The notes beneath the pieces are model-generated. The model searched no databases and was not told where the DNA came from. It saw nothing but the letters and a program-made list of their open reading frames with translations. This document shows, piece by piece, positions 1 to 9,226 of a stretch of 64,000 nucleotides of DNA (position 1 is its first letter; each line of letters opens with the position of its first letter). The stretch is from Clostridia bacterium (GTDB lineage Bacteria; Bacillota; Clostridia; TANB77; UBA1234): contig JAFYBZ010000007.1 in assembly GCA_017539905.1 (NCBI GenBank), positions 310,001 through 374,000 on the forward strand, written 5' to 3'. The position numbers were made by a program, and so were the translations under genes.

Positions 1-1193
1 AAAGAAAAGAAATAAAAGATATAATCGCTTACTTAAGAGTAGTATCAAATACTAAAGATAATGTTAGCTTAAAAAGAATTATCAATGAACCTAAAAGAGG
101 TATTGGAAAAACTAGTCTTGATAATGTTGAGCAAGTTGCCAACAAACTTAATCTTTCAATGTTTGATGTTATCAAGGATATAGATAAATATGTTCAAACA
201 AGAGCAAATGGTGCTCTAAAAGCTTTTGCAGATTTCATTTTAAAAATGCAAAAGGAAGCAACATCGATTGAAAATCTAACCGAAAAAATTTTAAAAGAGT
301 CTGGATATATAGACACATTAGAACAAGAGAATACAGATGAGGCAAAGTCTAGAATCGAAAACTTGGGAGAGTTTTTAAATGTTGTTATAGCATTTGAAAC
401 AGAAAATGCAGAAAACACATTACAAGATTTCCTAGAAAACTTAGCGTTGGTTACTGATTTAGATAATGTTGATGAAAATGTTGATAATGTATATTTAATG
501 ACGATTCATACAGCAAAGGGCCTTGAATATCCAGTTATATTCTTGGTTGGAATGGAAGATGGATTATTCCCTGGATATAAATCTATTGGAGAAGAAGCAG
601 AATTAGAAGAGGAAAGAAGACTTTGCTATGTTGGAATAACTAGAGCTAAAAACTATTTATATCTAACTTGCGCTAAATCAAGAACAGTATTTGGATCTAC
701 TAGTTATGCAATGCCATCTAGATTTTTAACTGAAATACCATCTGATTTATATGATGGAGATATCAAGAAAAATCGCCTAGATGAATATGACTTTGATGAT
801 GATGTGGATTTTACTTATGGAAAGAAAAAGTCTGGATATTTATCATCTGAATATAGCAATGCAAACTCAATGTTTGATAAAAGAGGATATTTTAATACTG
901 GACATAGATCTTATGATGTTCCACTTTATGAAAGTGCAGCTAGTATAAATAACAACACTACAAAAACGAAATTTAGCTTTAAAAGTGCAGAAGAATTCCT
1001 TGGAAAAGCAACAAAAAATGAAGTGGATTTAAGTGCTTTTAGTATTGGAACAAAAGTAATACATAAAAAATTTGGCGCCGGTGTTATTACTAAGATTGAG
1101 CCTGAAGATGATGACTTGAAGGTTGAAATAGAGTTTGAAAAATCAGGAATGAAGAGACTTATGGCAAAATATGCTGGCTTACAAATAGTTTAA
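1..1193 (+). CDS. pcrA: ATP-dependent DNA helicase PcrA/UvrD, 3' part
   Basis: This is the C-terminal part of a superfamily 1 DNA helicase that unwinds DNA in repair and during removal of RecA filaments or stalled replication. The frame is open from base 3 and its start lies outside the window; the first residues (EIKDIIAYLR, then EPKRGIG) are typical of PcrA domain 2B. Helicase motif V is seen as TIHTAKGLEYPVIFLVGMED and motif VI as EEERRLCYVGITRAK. After a low-complexity acidic linker the C-terminus has the PcrA Tudor-like segment (GTKVIHKKFGAGVITKIE) that contacts RNA polymerase in relatives. The stop is 40 bases before a pilin-like gene. Family assignment is firm; PcrA rather than another UvrD is inferred from the C-terminal segment. 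Confidence 0.93.
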   Translation, partial: RKEIKDIIAYLRVVSNTKDNVSLKRIINEPKRGIGKTSLDNVEQVANKLNLSMFDVIKDIDKYVQTRANGALKAFADFILKMQKEATSIENLTEKILKESGYIDTLEQENTDEAKSRIENLGEFLNVVIAFETENAENTLQDFLENLALVTDLDNVDENVDNVYLMTIHTAKGLEYPVIFLVGMEDGLFPGYKSIGEEAELEEERRLCYVGITRAKNYLYLTCAKSRTVFGSTSYAMPSRFLTEIPSDLYDGDIKKNRLDEYDFDDDVDFTYGKKKSGYLSSEYSNANSMFDKRGYFNTGHRSYDVPLYESAASINNNTTKTKFSFKSAEEFLGKATKNEVDLSAFSIGTKVIHKKFGAGVITKIEPEDDDLKVEIEFEKSGMKRLMAKYAGLQIV

Positions 1194-1233
1194 TGATATA
1201 ATAAATATATATTAGGATTTAGGAGGCTAACCT

Positions 1234-1740
1234 ATGAGAAAGAATAACAAAGGTATTACAATGATCGAAGTCGTAATTGTAATCATTATTTTAATCTTGC
1301 TTGCCGTAATAGCAATCTGGAATACGTGGTCATCTTATAATAAAGCAGAAGGCACAAACTTACTTAATGAGTTTAAGAGCCTAGAAGAAGGTGCTGTTAT
1401 GCTAGAAAACATATACAACACAAATCCGGACTTTGAACTTAAAGAAGATGAGCATTATTGCACAACTGTGAGTGGAGATGTTAGCGGTGAGGTCTGGTAT
1501 GTTCTTTATGGCCGTGATGCAATTGGAAATGAATGGTATAGCAGAAAAACAGATGGACAAGAGATATTTAGAACAATTCTTTCAAATTGGGGAATTAATG
1601 ATTTACAAAGAAGCTATGAAATAAAACTAGATGATGGCATAAAGATAAGATATGCAAATGGAAATTATGTATTGCTAAATGATTTTAAAGTATATACATA
1701 TGATGATATAAGATCTTTACGTGAAAGTGGGGCGTTCTAA
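1234..1740 (+). CDS. Type IV pilin-like protein (prepilin-type N-terminus)
   Basis: A 168-residue protein with a class III prepilin signal: a short basic leader ending NNKG, then ITMIEVVIVIIILILL, which keeps the glutamate at mature position 5 and a hydrophobic helix. Such proteins are cut and N-methylated by a prepilin peptidase and assembled into pili or pseudopili. The globular part (residues 40-168) matches no fold I can name. An AGGAGG site lies just before the start. The stop overlaps the next pilin-like start by one base (TAATG), so the two are translationally coupled. No pilus ATPase or platform gene is present in this window, so the machine it serves is unknown. Confidence 0.8.
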   Translation: MRKNNKGITMIEVVIVIIILILLAVIAIWNTWSSYNKAEGTNLLNEFKSLEEGAVMLENIYNTNPDFELKEDEHYCTTVSGDVSGEVWYVLYGRDAIGNEWYSRKTDGQEIFRTILSNWGINDLQRSYEIKLDDGIKIRYANGNYVLLNDFKVYTYDDIRSLRESGAF

Positions 1741-2264
1741 TGAGAAATAATAAAGGTGTTACAATGATGCTTTTGGTAGTAACAATAATATTGATGATAA
1801 TCATTGCGTTCTTAGCAGTGTTCTATTCACAAAATGTTACTCCTGAAGCAAGAATTTCAGCAGCATATACTAGTCTAAATGCTGTAAAAGAATCATGTAT
1901 TGCTGCGGTACAATTTACTAATGTTGGTCAAGAAGATGAATACCATTTCTTTGGAAAAACAATTAGTCAAGAACATCCAACAGAAGTATCAGATTATGAA
2001 AGCAGATGTGGTCTTTCTTCTTCAGAACATTTTGGAAATAGAACATATTTAATTGATCCATTTAGTACTAGAGAAGAAGATAAGAGAAGAATTACAAATC
2101 TAGAGTTATCAAATTTAAAATATACTTTCGTAGTTGATTTGGATAATGAAAAGTACTATATAGTTGATGGCGTTTCAAGAAACACAGATGGATCAGATAC
2201 TAGATATGAGTATTTTGATATTCAAGCAATGTATGATATGCTAGGAAACTATGGAAAAGTATAA
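1740..2264 (+). CDS. Pilin-like protein lacking Glu5
   Basis: A 174-residue partner of the preceding pilin-like protein, coupled to it by the TAATG overlap. The N-terminus NNKG followed by VTMMLLVVTIILMIIIAFLA looks like a prepilin cleavage site and helix, but mature position 5 is leucine instead of glutamate. Minor pseudopilins of the GspK/PilX type also lack Glu5, and similar proteins are common in Clostridia. The soluble domain is unrecognised. Downstream, 14 bases separate it from the acyl-carrier gene, so all of 1234-5887 could be one transcript. Confidence 0.72.
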   Translation: MRNNKGVTMMLLVVTIILMIIIAFLAVFYSQNVTPEARISAAYTSLNAVKESCIAAVQFTNVGQEDEYHFFGKTISQEHPTEVSDYESRCGLSSSEHFGNRTYLIDPFSTREEDKRRITNLELSNLKYTFVVDLDNEKYYIVDGVSRNTDGSDTRYEYFDIQAMYDMLGNYGKV

Positions 2265-2278
2265 TTAAGAGGTTTTTG

Positions 2279-2497
2279 ATGGAAAAGTTAATTGAAATTT
2301 TAAAAGGAATTAGACCAAATATAAATATTGAGAGCACTACACTTATTGATGATGGTGAATTAGATTCATTCGATATTGTAACATTAGTATCTGAAATCAT
2401 TGATGCATTTGGTGTTGAATTAAGTGTAGATGATATTTTACCAGAAAATTTTAACAGTATTGAGGCAATGCTTAAATTAATTGAAAGCAAAAAGTAG
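2279..2497 (+). CDS. Acyl/D-alanyl carrier protein (DltC-like)
   Basis: A 72-residue carrier protein. The 4'-phosphopantetheine attachment site is visible as GELDSFDIVTLVSEI with the serine at residue 30, the LDSF form typical of DltC. It would carry an activated acyl or D-alanyl group from an adenylating enzyme to the membrane acyltransferase encoded 9 bases downstream. I chose ATG 2279 over TTG 2276 because the AGAGG site is then 6 rather than 3 bases away. The matching DltA-like ligase is not adjacent; the only candidate in this window is at 24585-26117. The substrate is inferred, not shown. Confidence 0.85.
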   Translation: MEKLIEILKGIRPNINIESTTLIDDGELDSFDIVTLVSEIIDAFGVELSVDDILPENFNSIEAMLKLIESKK

Positions 2498-2506
2498 GAG
2501 TTTTTA

Positions 2507-4030
2507 ATGTCTATTATTTCAATTGAATTTTTACTATTTGTAGTAGTATGTTTAATTTCATATTATATTGTACCAAAGAAGCATAGATGGATAGTTTTGT
2601 TAATATTCAGCTATGCTTTTTATTCGTGCGCAAATTTGAAGACAATTCCATACCTTTTGATAACAACCATAAGCACATATTTAATAGCACGAAGACTTGA
2701 AAAACTTGGAAAAGAACCTAATAAAAAGACAAATAAGAAATTATATGTTCTTTTAGCATGTTTAATAAATTTTGGTATGCTTTTTTACTTTAAATATTGG
2801 GACTTCTTTGTGGAGACGATTAATAGCGTTATGCAAAGCGAAAGATTACCAATATTAAGCATTATTCTTCCGCTAGGTATATCTTTTTACATATTCCAAT
2901 CAATAGGCTATGTAATAGATGTTTATAGAGGAAAATATGAAGCTGAAAAGAATGTTTTTAAATATGCTTTGTTTGTAAGCTATTTTCCACAAATAATTCA
3001 AGGACCAATTAATAGATTTAAGGATTTACAAAAACAATTAGTTACAGGAAATGATTTTTCATTTAATAATTTGCAAGATGGAATTCAAACTATTCTTTGG
3101 GGTTTGTTCAAAAAGTTAGTAATTGCAGATAGAACGGCTGTAATTGTGAATACAGTTATTCCAAATTATGAGCAATATGATGGTGGAATCATTTTAGTTA
3201 CTATGATTTTGTATTGCATTCAGTTATATATGGATTTTTCTGGTGGAATAGATATTGTAAGTGGTGTATCAAAGATGTTTGGTGTCAAGCTTGCTCAAAA
3301 CTTTAATAGACCAATATTTGCCACTTCTTACGCGGATTTTTGGAGAAGATGGCATATGTCATTGGGTGCATGGATGAAGGATTATTTATTCTATCCAATA
3401 TCTCTTTCAAAGCCATTTATAAAATTTGGAAAGTTTGTTAGAGGAAAGATCAAAGGAAAACTTGGAAAGATAATACCAGTATCAATCGCTACATTTATTG
3501 TGTACTTTGCAATTGGTATATGGCATGGTTCTTCATTTAAATATATTGCTTTTGGACTTTGGAATGGAGCAATAATAACGCTTGCTATACTATTTGAACC
3601 GCTATTTATTACTATTAAAGAAAAACTTAAGATAAATGACAAAAACATATTCTTTAAACTATTCCAAATGACTAGAACATCAATAATTGTTTTATTTGGA
3701 AGATACATCACAAGAGCACCTAGGTTCATGGCAGCTATTTTTATGCTTGGAATAACATTTACAAAGTTTTCATTTGATGCAATTAGTAATGGAACTTTGT
3801 TAAATCTCGGACTAGAATTAAAAGATTTTATTATAATAATTGTTTGCACGATTGCATTGTTAATTATAGAGGGAATATATGAAAAAGGAATTGATTTAAG
3901 AGAAAAGATCAATCAAAAGAATGGATTGATTCAATGGATTGTAATGGTTGCTACGTTGCTCGTAATTCTTTATCTAGGAGTATTTAGAGGTAATTATATA
4001 TCTAGTGAGTTTATATACAAGAATTTTTAA
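2507..4030 (+). CDS. MBOAT-family membrane O-acyltransferase (DltB/AlgI-like)
   Basis: A 507-residue multi-pass membrane protein of the MBOAT family, which moves acyl groups across the membrane to extracellular polymers. Family landmarks are YFPQIIQGPINRF (about residues 164-176), FWRRWHMSLGAWMKDYLFYP (about 283-302) and the catalytic-histidine segment GIWHGSSFKYIAFGLWNG (around 336-353). Hydrophobic segments run through the whole length. It sits between a DltC-like carrier and an SGNH/deacetylase fusion, the same logic as dltCBD or algIJ. It therefore most likely O-acylates a cell-wall polysaccharide or teichoic-type polymer. D-alanine versus acetate cannot be decided from sequence. Confidence 0.92.
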   Translation: MSIISIEFLLFVVVCLISYYIVPKKHRWIVLLIFSYAFYSCANLKTIPYLLITTISTYLIARRLEKLGKEPNKKTNKKLYVLLACLINFGMLFYFKYWDFFVETINSVMQSERLPILSIILPLGISFYIFQSIGYVIDVYRGKYEAEKNVFKYALFVSYFPQIIQGPINRFKDLQKQLVTGNDFSFNNLQDGIQTILWGLFKKLVIADRTAVIVNTVIPNYEQYDGGIILVTMILYCIQLYMDFSGGIDIVSGVSKMFGVKLAQNFNRPIFATSYADFWRRWHMSLGAWMKDYLFYPISLSKPFIKFGKFVRGKIKGKLGKIIPVSIATFIVYFAIGIWHGSSFKYIAFGLWNGAIITLAILFEPLFITIKEKLKINDKNIFFKLFQMTRTSIIVLFGRYITRAPRFMAAIFMLGITFTKFSFDAISNGTLLNLGLELKDFIIIIVCTIALLIIEGIYEKGIDLREKINQKNGLIQWIVMVATLLVILYLGVFRGNYISSEFIYKNF

Positions 4031-4063
4031 CAATAGAGTATTTCGAAAAGGAGGAGGTGAAAC

Positions 4064-5887
4064 ATGACTAGTAAAAAATGGTTTATTATATTTGTAATCA
4101 CACTTTTGTTAATCGTTGGAATACATGCTGGAATTAATTACTTTGTTGATCCATTTGGAATTTTTGGCGACAAGATTTTTAATTGGTATTCTTACGATAT
4201 GACAAACAATCCGAGAATAGCCAAAATAGGCTACTTAGAAAAAGATGATAATTACAAAAATTATGATTCGTATATAATAGGATGCTCTTCAACTAGCTCA
4301 TTTTCACCGATAGATTATGGCGAATTCTTTTCTGGCGATTGGTATAACATGATAATGTATGGCGCTGATATGTTAGATGTTGAGCAAACTACAAAGTATG
4401 TTGTAAACAACTTTGATGCAAGAAATATAATCATTAACATCTTTATAACAAATGGCCAAAAATATGATGAAGAGCAAGATGTTTATACAAGAAGTATGCA
4501 TACAAAAGTAGATGGGAAGAATCCGTTAGATTTTTATTCTAGATTTTTATTTATGCCACTTGATTATTCAATTGCAAAGATAAATGCTAGTAAAGAAGAT
4601 ACATATTTAACACAAGTATTTGATGTGTTTAATGAAGAAAATGGAACGTATGATAAAAAAGTACGTGATGTAGAACCTATTAGAGAACTTGATGCTTATT
4701 ATGAGAAATATCCAGTATTTGTAGATTATCCACATATTATCAATGAAATGAACAAAATAGATGAAACTGTGGATAGCATTAAGAGAATTATAGAATTTTG
4801 TGAGCAAAAAGATATTAATTTGCAATTTGTAATGGCACCGGTTTATTGGGAATATTTGCAAGACTTTGAAAGAAAAGATGTTGAAGAATTCTATACAAAA
4901 ATTGCAGAAATAACACCATATTGGGATTTCACATCTTCATCACTTACTAAAGAACCTCGATTTTTCTATGATGAAACGCATTTTAGAAATGCAATGGGAA
5001 GAATGACATCTGCGAAGATGGTAAATTCAAATGAAGCATATTATCCTGATGACATAGGAGAATATGTAACAAAAGAAAATGTTAAAGAACATATTAATAA
5101 ACTATATTTGGTTGAAAATGACACTTCAACTTACACAAAAGATGTTCCGGTAATTACTTATCACAATATAAAAGAAAATGCTAAAGAAAGTAGCGAAATA
5201 ACAAAAGAAACATTTGAAAATCAAATAAAAACACTATCTGAGCTAGGCTATAAAGGAGTTCATTCAATTGATTTAATAAACTATGTAGAAAAAGGAATAG
5301 AGCTTCCAGATAAATCAATAATGATTACTTTTGATGATGGATATTTAAGTAATTATGAAGATGCTTTTGAAATATTAAAAAAATATAATATGAAAGCAAC
5401 AATATTTGTTATAGGCTCAAGCGTTGGAAAAACAACCTATAAAGACACTGAACATTCAATTATTCCGCATTTTGATTTTGATAAAGCAAAAGAAATGATA
5501 GATTCTGGATTAATAGATATTCAAAGCCATACATGTGATTTTCATCAGTGGAAAGAATATGAAAATGGAGATAAAGTAAGAGAAAATTTGTTAAAACTAG
5601 AAGATGAAACAGAAGCAGAATATGTTGATGATTTAAGAAATGATTGTCAAAAACAAGGTGAATTGTTTAAGAACAATCTAGGAATTATACCAGTTGCACT
5701 TTCTTATCCTAGCGGCAAGCATGAGACGTTAACAGATGTTATCTTAAAAGAAGAAGGAATAAAGATTTCATTTACAATTGAAGAAGGAAACAATACAATA
5801 ATAAAGGGGTTGCCACAATCGCTAATTGCATTAAATAGATACAATATGGATGAAAGAACAGATATTAATAGAATTTTGGGGGAATAA
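4064..5887 (+). CDS. Fusion of SGNH-type acyltransferase and NodB polysaccharide deacetylase
   Basis: A 607-residue protein with an N-terminal membrane anchor (residues 6-24) and two enzyme modules. The first looks like the DltD/AlgJ/AlgX SGNH group: a serine motif IIGCSSTSSF near residue 72 and an Asp-His pair in DETHFRNAMGR near residue 303. The second, from about residue 368, is a NodB deacetylase: VPVITYHNI, the metal-binding and catalytic TFDDGY near 421, and HTCDFH near 488 supplying the HxxxH metal ligands. It would act outside the membrane, finishing O-acylation started by the upstream MBOAT protein and removing N-acetyl groups from a glycan. The strong AAAGGAGGAGGTG site supports ATG 4064. 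The fusion is unusual. Confidence 0.82.
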   Translation: MTSKKWFIIFVITLLLIVGIHAGINYFVDPFGIFGDKIFNWYSYDMTNNPRIAKIGYLEKDDNYKNYDSYIIGCSSTSSFSPIDYGEFFSGDWYNMIMYGADMLDVEQTTKYVVNNFDARNIIINIFITNGQKYDEEQDVYTRSMHTKVDGKNPLDFYSRFLFMPLDYSIAKINASKEDTYLTQVFDVFNEENGTYDKKVRDVEPIRELDAYYEKYPVFVDYPHIINEMNKIDETVDSIKRIIEFCEQKDINLQFVMAPVYWEYLQDFERKDVEEFYTKIAEITPYWDFTSSSLTKEPRFFYDETHFRNAMGRMTSAKMVNSNEAYYPDDIGEYVTKENVKEHINKLYLVENDTSTYTKDVPVITYHNIKENAKESSEITKETFENQIKTLSELGYKGVHSIDLINYVEKGIELPDKSIMITFDDGYLSNYEDAFEILKKYNMKATIFVIGSSVGKTTYKDTEHSIIPHFDFDKAKEMIDSGLIDIQSHTCDFHQWKEYENGDKVRENLLKLEDETEAEYVDDLRNDCQKQGELFKNNLGIIPVALSYPSGKHETLTDVILKEEGIKISFTIEEGNNTIIKGLPQSLIALNRYNMDERTDINRILGE

Positions 5888-5890
5888 AAA

Positions 5891-6454
5891 ATGTCAGTAG
5901 AAGCAACAAAACATGAAATAATATCATTATTAAACAAAGTTAATCGTGATGGAATTGATAGACTGATTGAGTTTTTAGAAAAAACAGATTTTTTCACTGC
6001 GCCTGCAAGTACGAAGTTTCATAGTAATTACGAAGGTGGATTAGCGGACCATAGTTTAAATGTTTATAAAGAATTAAAAGACTTAACAAATGGAGAATGG
6101 CCAGAAGAAACAATAATTGTTATAGGACTACTACATGATATTTGTAAAGTAAATAATTATAAAACTGAAATGAGAAATAAGAAAAATCCAGACACAGGAG
6201 TTTGGTATCAAGAGCCATATTATACTACAGATGATATGATGCCACTTGGACATGGTGAAAAATCTGTAATGCTAATTTCAGAATTTATTAGACTAACGAA
6301 AGAAGAACTATATGCAATTCGCTGGCACATGGGAGGATATGAGCCTAAAGAAAATTATAGCTATATATCAAATGCTTATTATAAATATCCGCTTGCTGTA
6401 TATACACATATGGCAGATTTAAAAGCAACATACATTGATGAAGAAATCAAATAA
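5891..6454 (+). CDS. HD-domain phosphohydrolase
   Basis: A 187-residue protein of the HD superfamily, metal-dependent phosphohydrolases. The motifs are visible in order: a first histidine in FHSNYEGGLADHSLNVY, the central HD pair in IGLLHDICKV, a further histidine in PLGHGEKSV and a conserved aspartate in THMADLKA. The start lies 3 bases after the stop of the fusion gene, so it is probably co-transcribed with the cell-wall genes, but its nucleotide substrate cannot be named. A bidirectional hairpin terminator follows immediately. Confidence 0.85.
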   Translation: MSVEATKHEIISLLNKVNRDGIDRLIEFLEKTDFFTAPASTKFHSNYEGGLADHSLNVYKELKDLTNGEWPEETIIVIGLLHDICKVNNYKTEMRNKKNPDTGVWYQEPYYTTDDMMPLGHGEKSVMLISEFIRLTKEELYAIRWHMGGYEPKENYSYISNAYYKYPLAVYTHMADLKATYIDEEIK

Positions 6455-6456
6455 TA

Positions 6457-6486
6457 AAAACGGCGCCAAACAAATGGCGCCGTTTT
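6457..6486. terminator. Bidirectional intrinsic terminator
   Basis: An 11-bp perfect stem (AAAACGGCGCC paired with GGCGCCGTTTT) with an 8-base loop lies between two convergent genes. A-tracts and T-tracts on both sides let it end transcripts from either direction. Confidence 0.9.
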
Positions 6487-6488
6487 AT

Positions 6489-7757
6489 TTAACTGCTTGG
6501 CTTTAAATCAGTTCGATTTGCAAAGTCCATAACAATATTTTTTACTTCCAATTCATCGCTTTCTCTTTGTTGGAAAATAGAAGTGTATTTAAGGTCATGA
6601 TCAATTTCGCAGATGCCGGGACAATAGTTTTGTTCAGTATCATAGAGTGCTGGAAGTAAAAGCATAATAATTTTTCGCCTAATATCGCGAGCACCTATTT
6701 TAGAATTAGCAACGGATGTTGCTAACCCATTTAGTACAAGAGGATCTACTATCAAATCTACGCCTCTTGAATAGAACACATTTAAATACTGCTGTAAGAA
6801 CGAATCTTTTGCATAAATAATATCTTCGACGATATCAACAGTGAGTGGCTTGTATTCAGCATACAAAAGAATACGCCCAACAAACTCATCAATAAAACCA
6901 AATTTAATAAGGTCATCAGGAATATAATCAGAAGAAGTAATCTCATCAAAGAATTTTGCAATTTGATCATCTTCATCATAATAACGATCAATCTTAGGTT
7001 TGGCACGATCTTCGAAACCGGGGACTCTTTTACCAAGTAAGCGCTGCTCTCTTATTTCAGGAAGGCCCTCAAATTTTCCACCCATAATAACAGTAAGCAT
7101 ATGAGTATCAAACATTTTTTTGTCTTTACCAACAGGAATGATATTGGGCTCTAAGAGTTTTAGCAGCTCTTGTTGAACTTGAGTACCATTAATGTCGCGG
7201 CCACTTGTATTATTTGCGGCTGCGGAAGCTTTTTTATCAATTTCATCAAGAAAAATGATTCCTCGCTGCGCAACCTCTAAGTCACCACCACAGTTTTTAA
7301 GATGAACATCAAGAATATTTGATACATCGTCTCCTACATAACCAGCAGATGTTAAATCTTCTGCGTGATAATGTGTAAAAGGAATTTTGAATTTTTTAGC
7401 CAGCAATTCCAATGTTTTAGATTTACCTGTGCCGGATGGTCCAATTACAAGTCCATTCAAATGATCAACAACAATGCCACAAGTATCTTCAAGCATATTA
7501 AGATAGAGATTGTTGTATACAATAAAAGAAAGAATCCTAACAGCTTTGTCTTGGCCAATTATATACTGTGAAATGTCCTTAACAATAGCATCAATAGTAT
7601 CATTTAACTTAACATACCTTCGCTTAAGTTCAATTATCTCCAGGTCGGTTTCGTTGAATAACTGCTCTGGCCGGGATGCCTTTTTGCGAAAAGAAGTTGC
7701 ACCTGAAATATCAATTGGATGAGAGGATGTAGGACCTAAATTATTAGATTCAGCCAT
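6489..7757 (-). CDS. ClpX-like AAA+ ATPase without zinc finger
   Basis: A 422-residue AAA+ unfoldase of the ClpX/HslU clade. It has YIIGQDKAV, Walker A GPSGTGKSKT, Walker B IIFLDEIDK, a pore-side region and sensor-2 segment SKIGARDIRRKI. The N-terminal zinc-binding domain that defines ordinary ClpX is absent; instead there is a 60-residue Ser/Thr-rich and charged leader, so this is probably an accessory paralogue and partnering with ClpP is not assured. ATG 7757 is chosen over an upstream in-frame start because AGGAGGTG lies directly before it. The gene is richer in G+C than the neighbouring plus-strand genes. Codon 29 is an in-frame CGG that fits arginine (S-R-P-E-Q), unlike the frameshift CGG sites elsewhere here. 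Confidence 0.85.
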   Translation of the reverse strand: MAESNNLGPTSSHPIDISGATSFRKKASRPEQLFNETDLEIIELKRRYVKLNDTIDAIVKDISQYIIGQDKAVRILSFIVYNNLYLNMLEDTCGIVVDHLNGLVIGPSGTGKSKTLELLAKKFKIPFTHYHAEDLTSAGYVGDDVSNILDVHLKNCGGDLEVAQRGIIFLDEIDKKASAAANNTSGRDINGTQVQQELLKLLEPNIIPVGKDKKMFDTHMLTVIMGGKFEGLPEIREQRLLGKRVPGFEDRAKPKIDRYYDEDDQIAKFFDEITSSDYIPDDLIKFGFIDEFVGRILLYAEYKPLTVDIVEDIIYAKDSFLQQYLNVFYSRGVDLIVDPLVLNGLATSVANSKIGARDIRRKIIMLLLPALYDTEQNYCPGICEIDHDLKYTSIFQQRESDELEVKNIVMDFANRTDLKPSS

Positions 7758-7803
7758 GAAAACACCTCCTCGTGCAATATTAAAAATTAACTTTCGTGGT
7801 TGA

Positions 7804-7832
7804 ATTATATAATGGAAAGCCTTAAATATCAA
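7804..7832 (-). promoter_or_regulatory. Sigma-A promoter for the ClpX-like gene
   Basis: Read on the minus strand, TTGATA and TATAAT are separated by exactly 17 bases, about 45 bases upstream of the ClpX-like start. It diverges from the initiator tRNA promoter. Confidence 0.8.
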
Positions 7833-7854
7833 TAATTTGGCCGAAAAATAATTG

Positions 7855-7883
7855 TTGACAAGTCTACGAAATGAGTTTATAAT
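7855..7883 (+). promoter_or_regulatory. Consensus promoter of tRNA-fMet
   Basis: A perfect TTGACA box, 17-base spacer and perfect TATAAT box end 19 bases before the tRNA. Such full-consensus promoters are usual for stable RNA genes. Confidence 0.92.
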
Positions 7884-7902
7884 AATCTTTGCAAGTTTAA
7901 AT

Positions 7903-7981
<79 letters not shown>

Positions 7982-7987
7982 GAACAC

Positions 7988-8020
7988 GAAGTCCTACAAT
8001 CGTAACGATTGTAGGACTTC
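7988..8020 (+). terminator. 15-bp perfect hairpin after tRNA-fMet
   Basis: A 15-bp perfect stem beginning GAAGTCCTACAATCG with a 3-base loop. There is no clean T-tract after it, so it could be a structure belonging to the putative inserted element and not a simple terminator. The 280 bases that follow, before the next gene, also hold two GGGGTGTC octamers separated by AAA (8044-8062) and otherwise nothing recognisable. Confidence 0.5.
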
Positions 8021-8303
8021 TGCGTTTCGAGAAAGATAATTTAGGGGTGTCAAAGGGGTGTCTAATATAGAAAAAAGGGATAAGCATGATAAAACTGGTA
8101 AAATAGAGAAAGTCAACTTTGAGCGATTTTATACTGCCTAAAATAAAGGATGCTCCTTTACAGATAATTTCAAGATTTTCCCTACTTGCGACCTTTGGTG
8201 TTTTAAGTTCAATGATAAAAAAGGAGTTTTTTATTATATGTCGAATTAATAACATATGATATAATATATTCGAAACTGTATTAATACAAAGGAGGATTTT
8301 TTT

Positions 8304-9062
8304 ATGATAAAAGGAAATGGAAGCTTCAAACTAATAGGTGGACTTTTAGCTGGTATGTTAATTGGTGGTGCAACAATAGTATGTGCTAATCAAGCAATTC
8401 AAGCGTTGCAAAACACAGAAATTAAGGTTAGTTTAAATGGACAAGTTCAAACATTTAAAGATGAAACTACAGGAGAAATACAACATCCTATTACATACCA
8501 TGACAGAACATATTTGCCACTTCGTAATGTTGCTCAATTGTCTGGTCTTAATGTTGATTATGATGGAAGTACAAATACAGCAATACTAAATGAACATGAT
8601 TTTTCAATAGCTAGAAGTACATATAAAGAGTCACAGGCAATATATGAAAAATATGATGGCTTAGATTACTATTTAAATGAAGATGCTTCACTTGTTATAT
8701 GTGGTAGTGGAAACAATCAAAAGCTTCAATATGAAATGAAAGGATTTGAAGGAAAGGTAGTTTCTGCCATTGCTATTGTGAGAGGAGATCCAAGTGCACT
8801 TGAATTTCCACTATATGTCTTAAATGATCAAGGTTATGTTTTCTACGCAGGAATTGGAGATAAACAATTTACTAAAATTAAAATAGAAAATGACTTAAAA
8901 TTTTCAGACATAGCTATTAGTATTGAATCTGATAAACCAGTGGTAAAACAAATAGAAGATGGAAGCAATATTGTTGTTTATTGCGAGTATTATGAATTGT
9001 ATGGAAAAACAACTGAAGGAAAAATCATTATGATAGATCAATCTAGTAGCTTATGGTCTTAA
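8304..9062 (+). CDS. Secreted protein with copper-amine-oxidase-like N-terminal (stalk) domain
   Basis: A 252-residue exported protein with an uncleaved or cleavable N-terminal hydrophobic segment (residues 8-30). Residues 40-95 resemble the copper amine oxidase N-terminal-like stalk domain often found in Clostridial surface proteins: KVSLNGQVQTF, then the signature YHDRTYLPLRNVAQLSG and the closing NTAILNE. Nothing indicates an enzyme; the rest is unrecognised. AAAGGAGG precedes the start. It is the only gene between the two 36-bp tRNA repeats, so it may be cargo of a small or decayed integrated element. Confidence 0.75.
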   Translation: MIKGNGSFKLIGGLLAGMLIGGATIVCANQAIQALQNTEIKVSLNGQVQTFKDETTGEIQHPITYHDRTYLPLRNVAQLSGLNVDYDGSTNTAILNEHDFSIARSTYKESQAIYEKYDGLDYYLNEDASLVICGSGNNQKLQYEMKGFEGKVVSAIAIVRGDPSALEFPLYVLNDQGYVFYAGIGDKQFTKIKIENDLKFSDIAISIESDKPVVKQIEDGSNIVVYCEYYELYGKTTEGKIIMIDQSSSLWS

Positions 9063-9150
9063 CAATATTATTTAACTGATTTTATTGATTATGAATTAAG
9101 TTGAATAATAGTATGCATTAAAATTAAACTTGCGATTTTTATCAAAAACT

Positions 9151-9186
9151 AGGTCGTAAGTTCGAGTCTTACCCCCGCAACCAAAA
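9151..9186 (+). repeat. 36-bp direct repeat, copy 2 (displaced tRNA-fMet 3' end)
   Basis: Identical to 7946-7981 with no upstream tRNA half, so it cannot make a tRNA. The segment between copies is about 1.2 kb. The 302-base gap 9063-9364 otherwise holds only the terminator that follows and an AT-rich leader. Confidence 0.85.
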
Positions 9187-9193
9187 AGGACGT

Positions 9194-9226
9194 GAATCAC
9201 TAGAACCCCAAAGGCTCTTGTGATTC
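9194..9226 (+). terminator. Intrinsic terminator, probably the original tRNA-fMet terminator
   Basis: GAATCAC pairs with GTGATTC, extended inward with mismatches, followed by a long T-rich tract. Its place directly after the second tRNA repeat suggests that the intervening DNA separated the tRNA from its terminator. Confidence 0.75.

Noticed and set aside
3391..3912. Minus-strand open frame of 173 codons inside the MBOAT gene
   Set aside because: Antisense shadow of membrane-segment codons; no ribosome site or promoter.
9151..9186. A second tRNA-fMet gene
   Set aside because: Only the 3' part is present; there is no D arm, anticodon arm or 5' acceptor strand.
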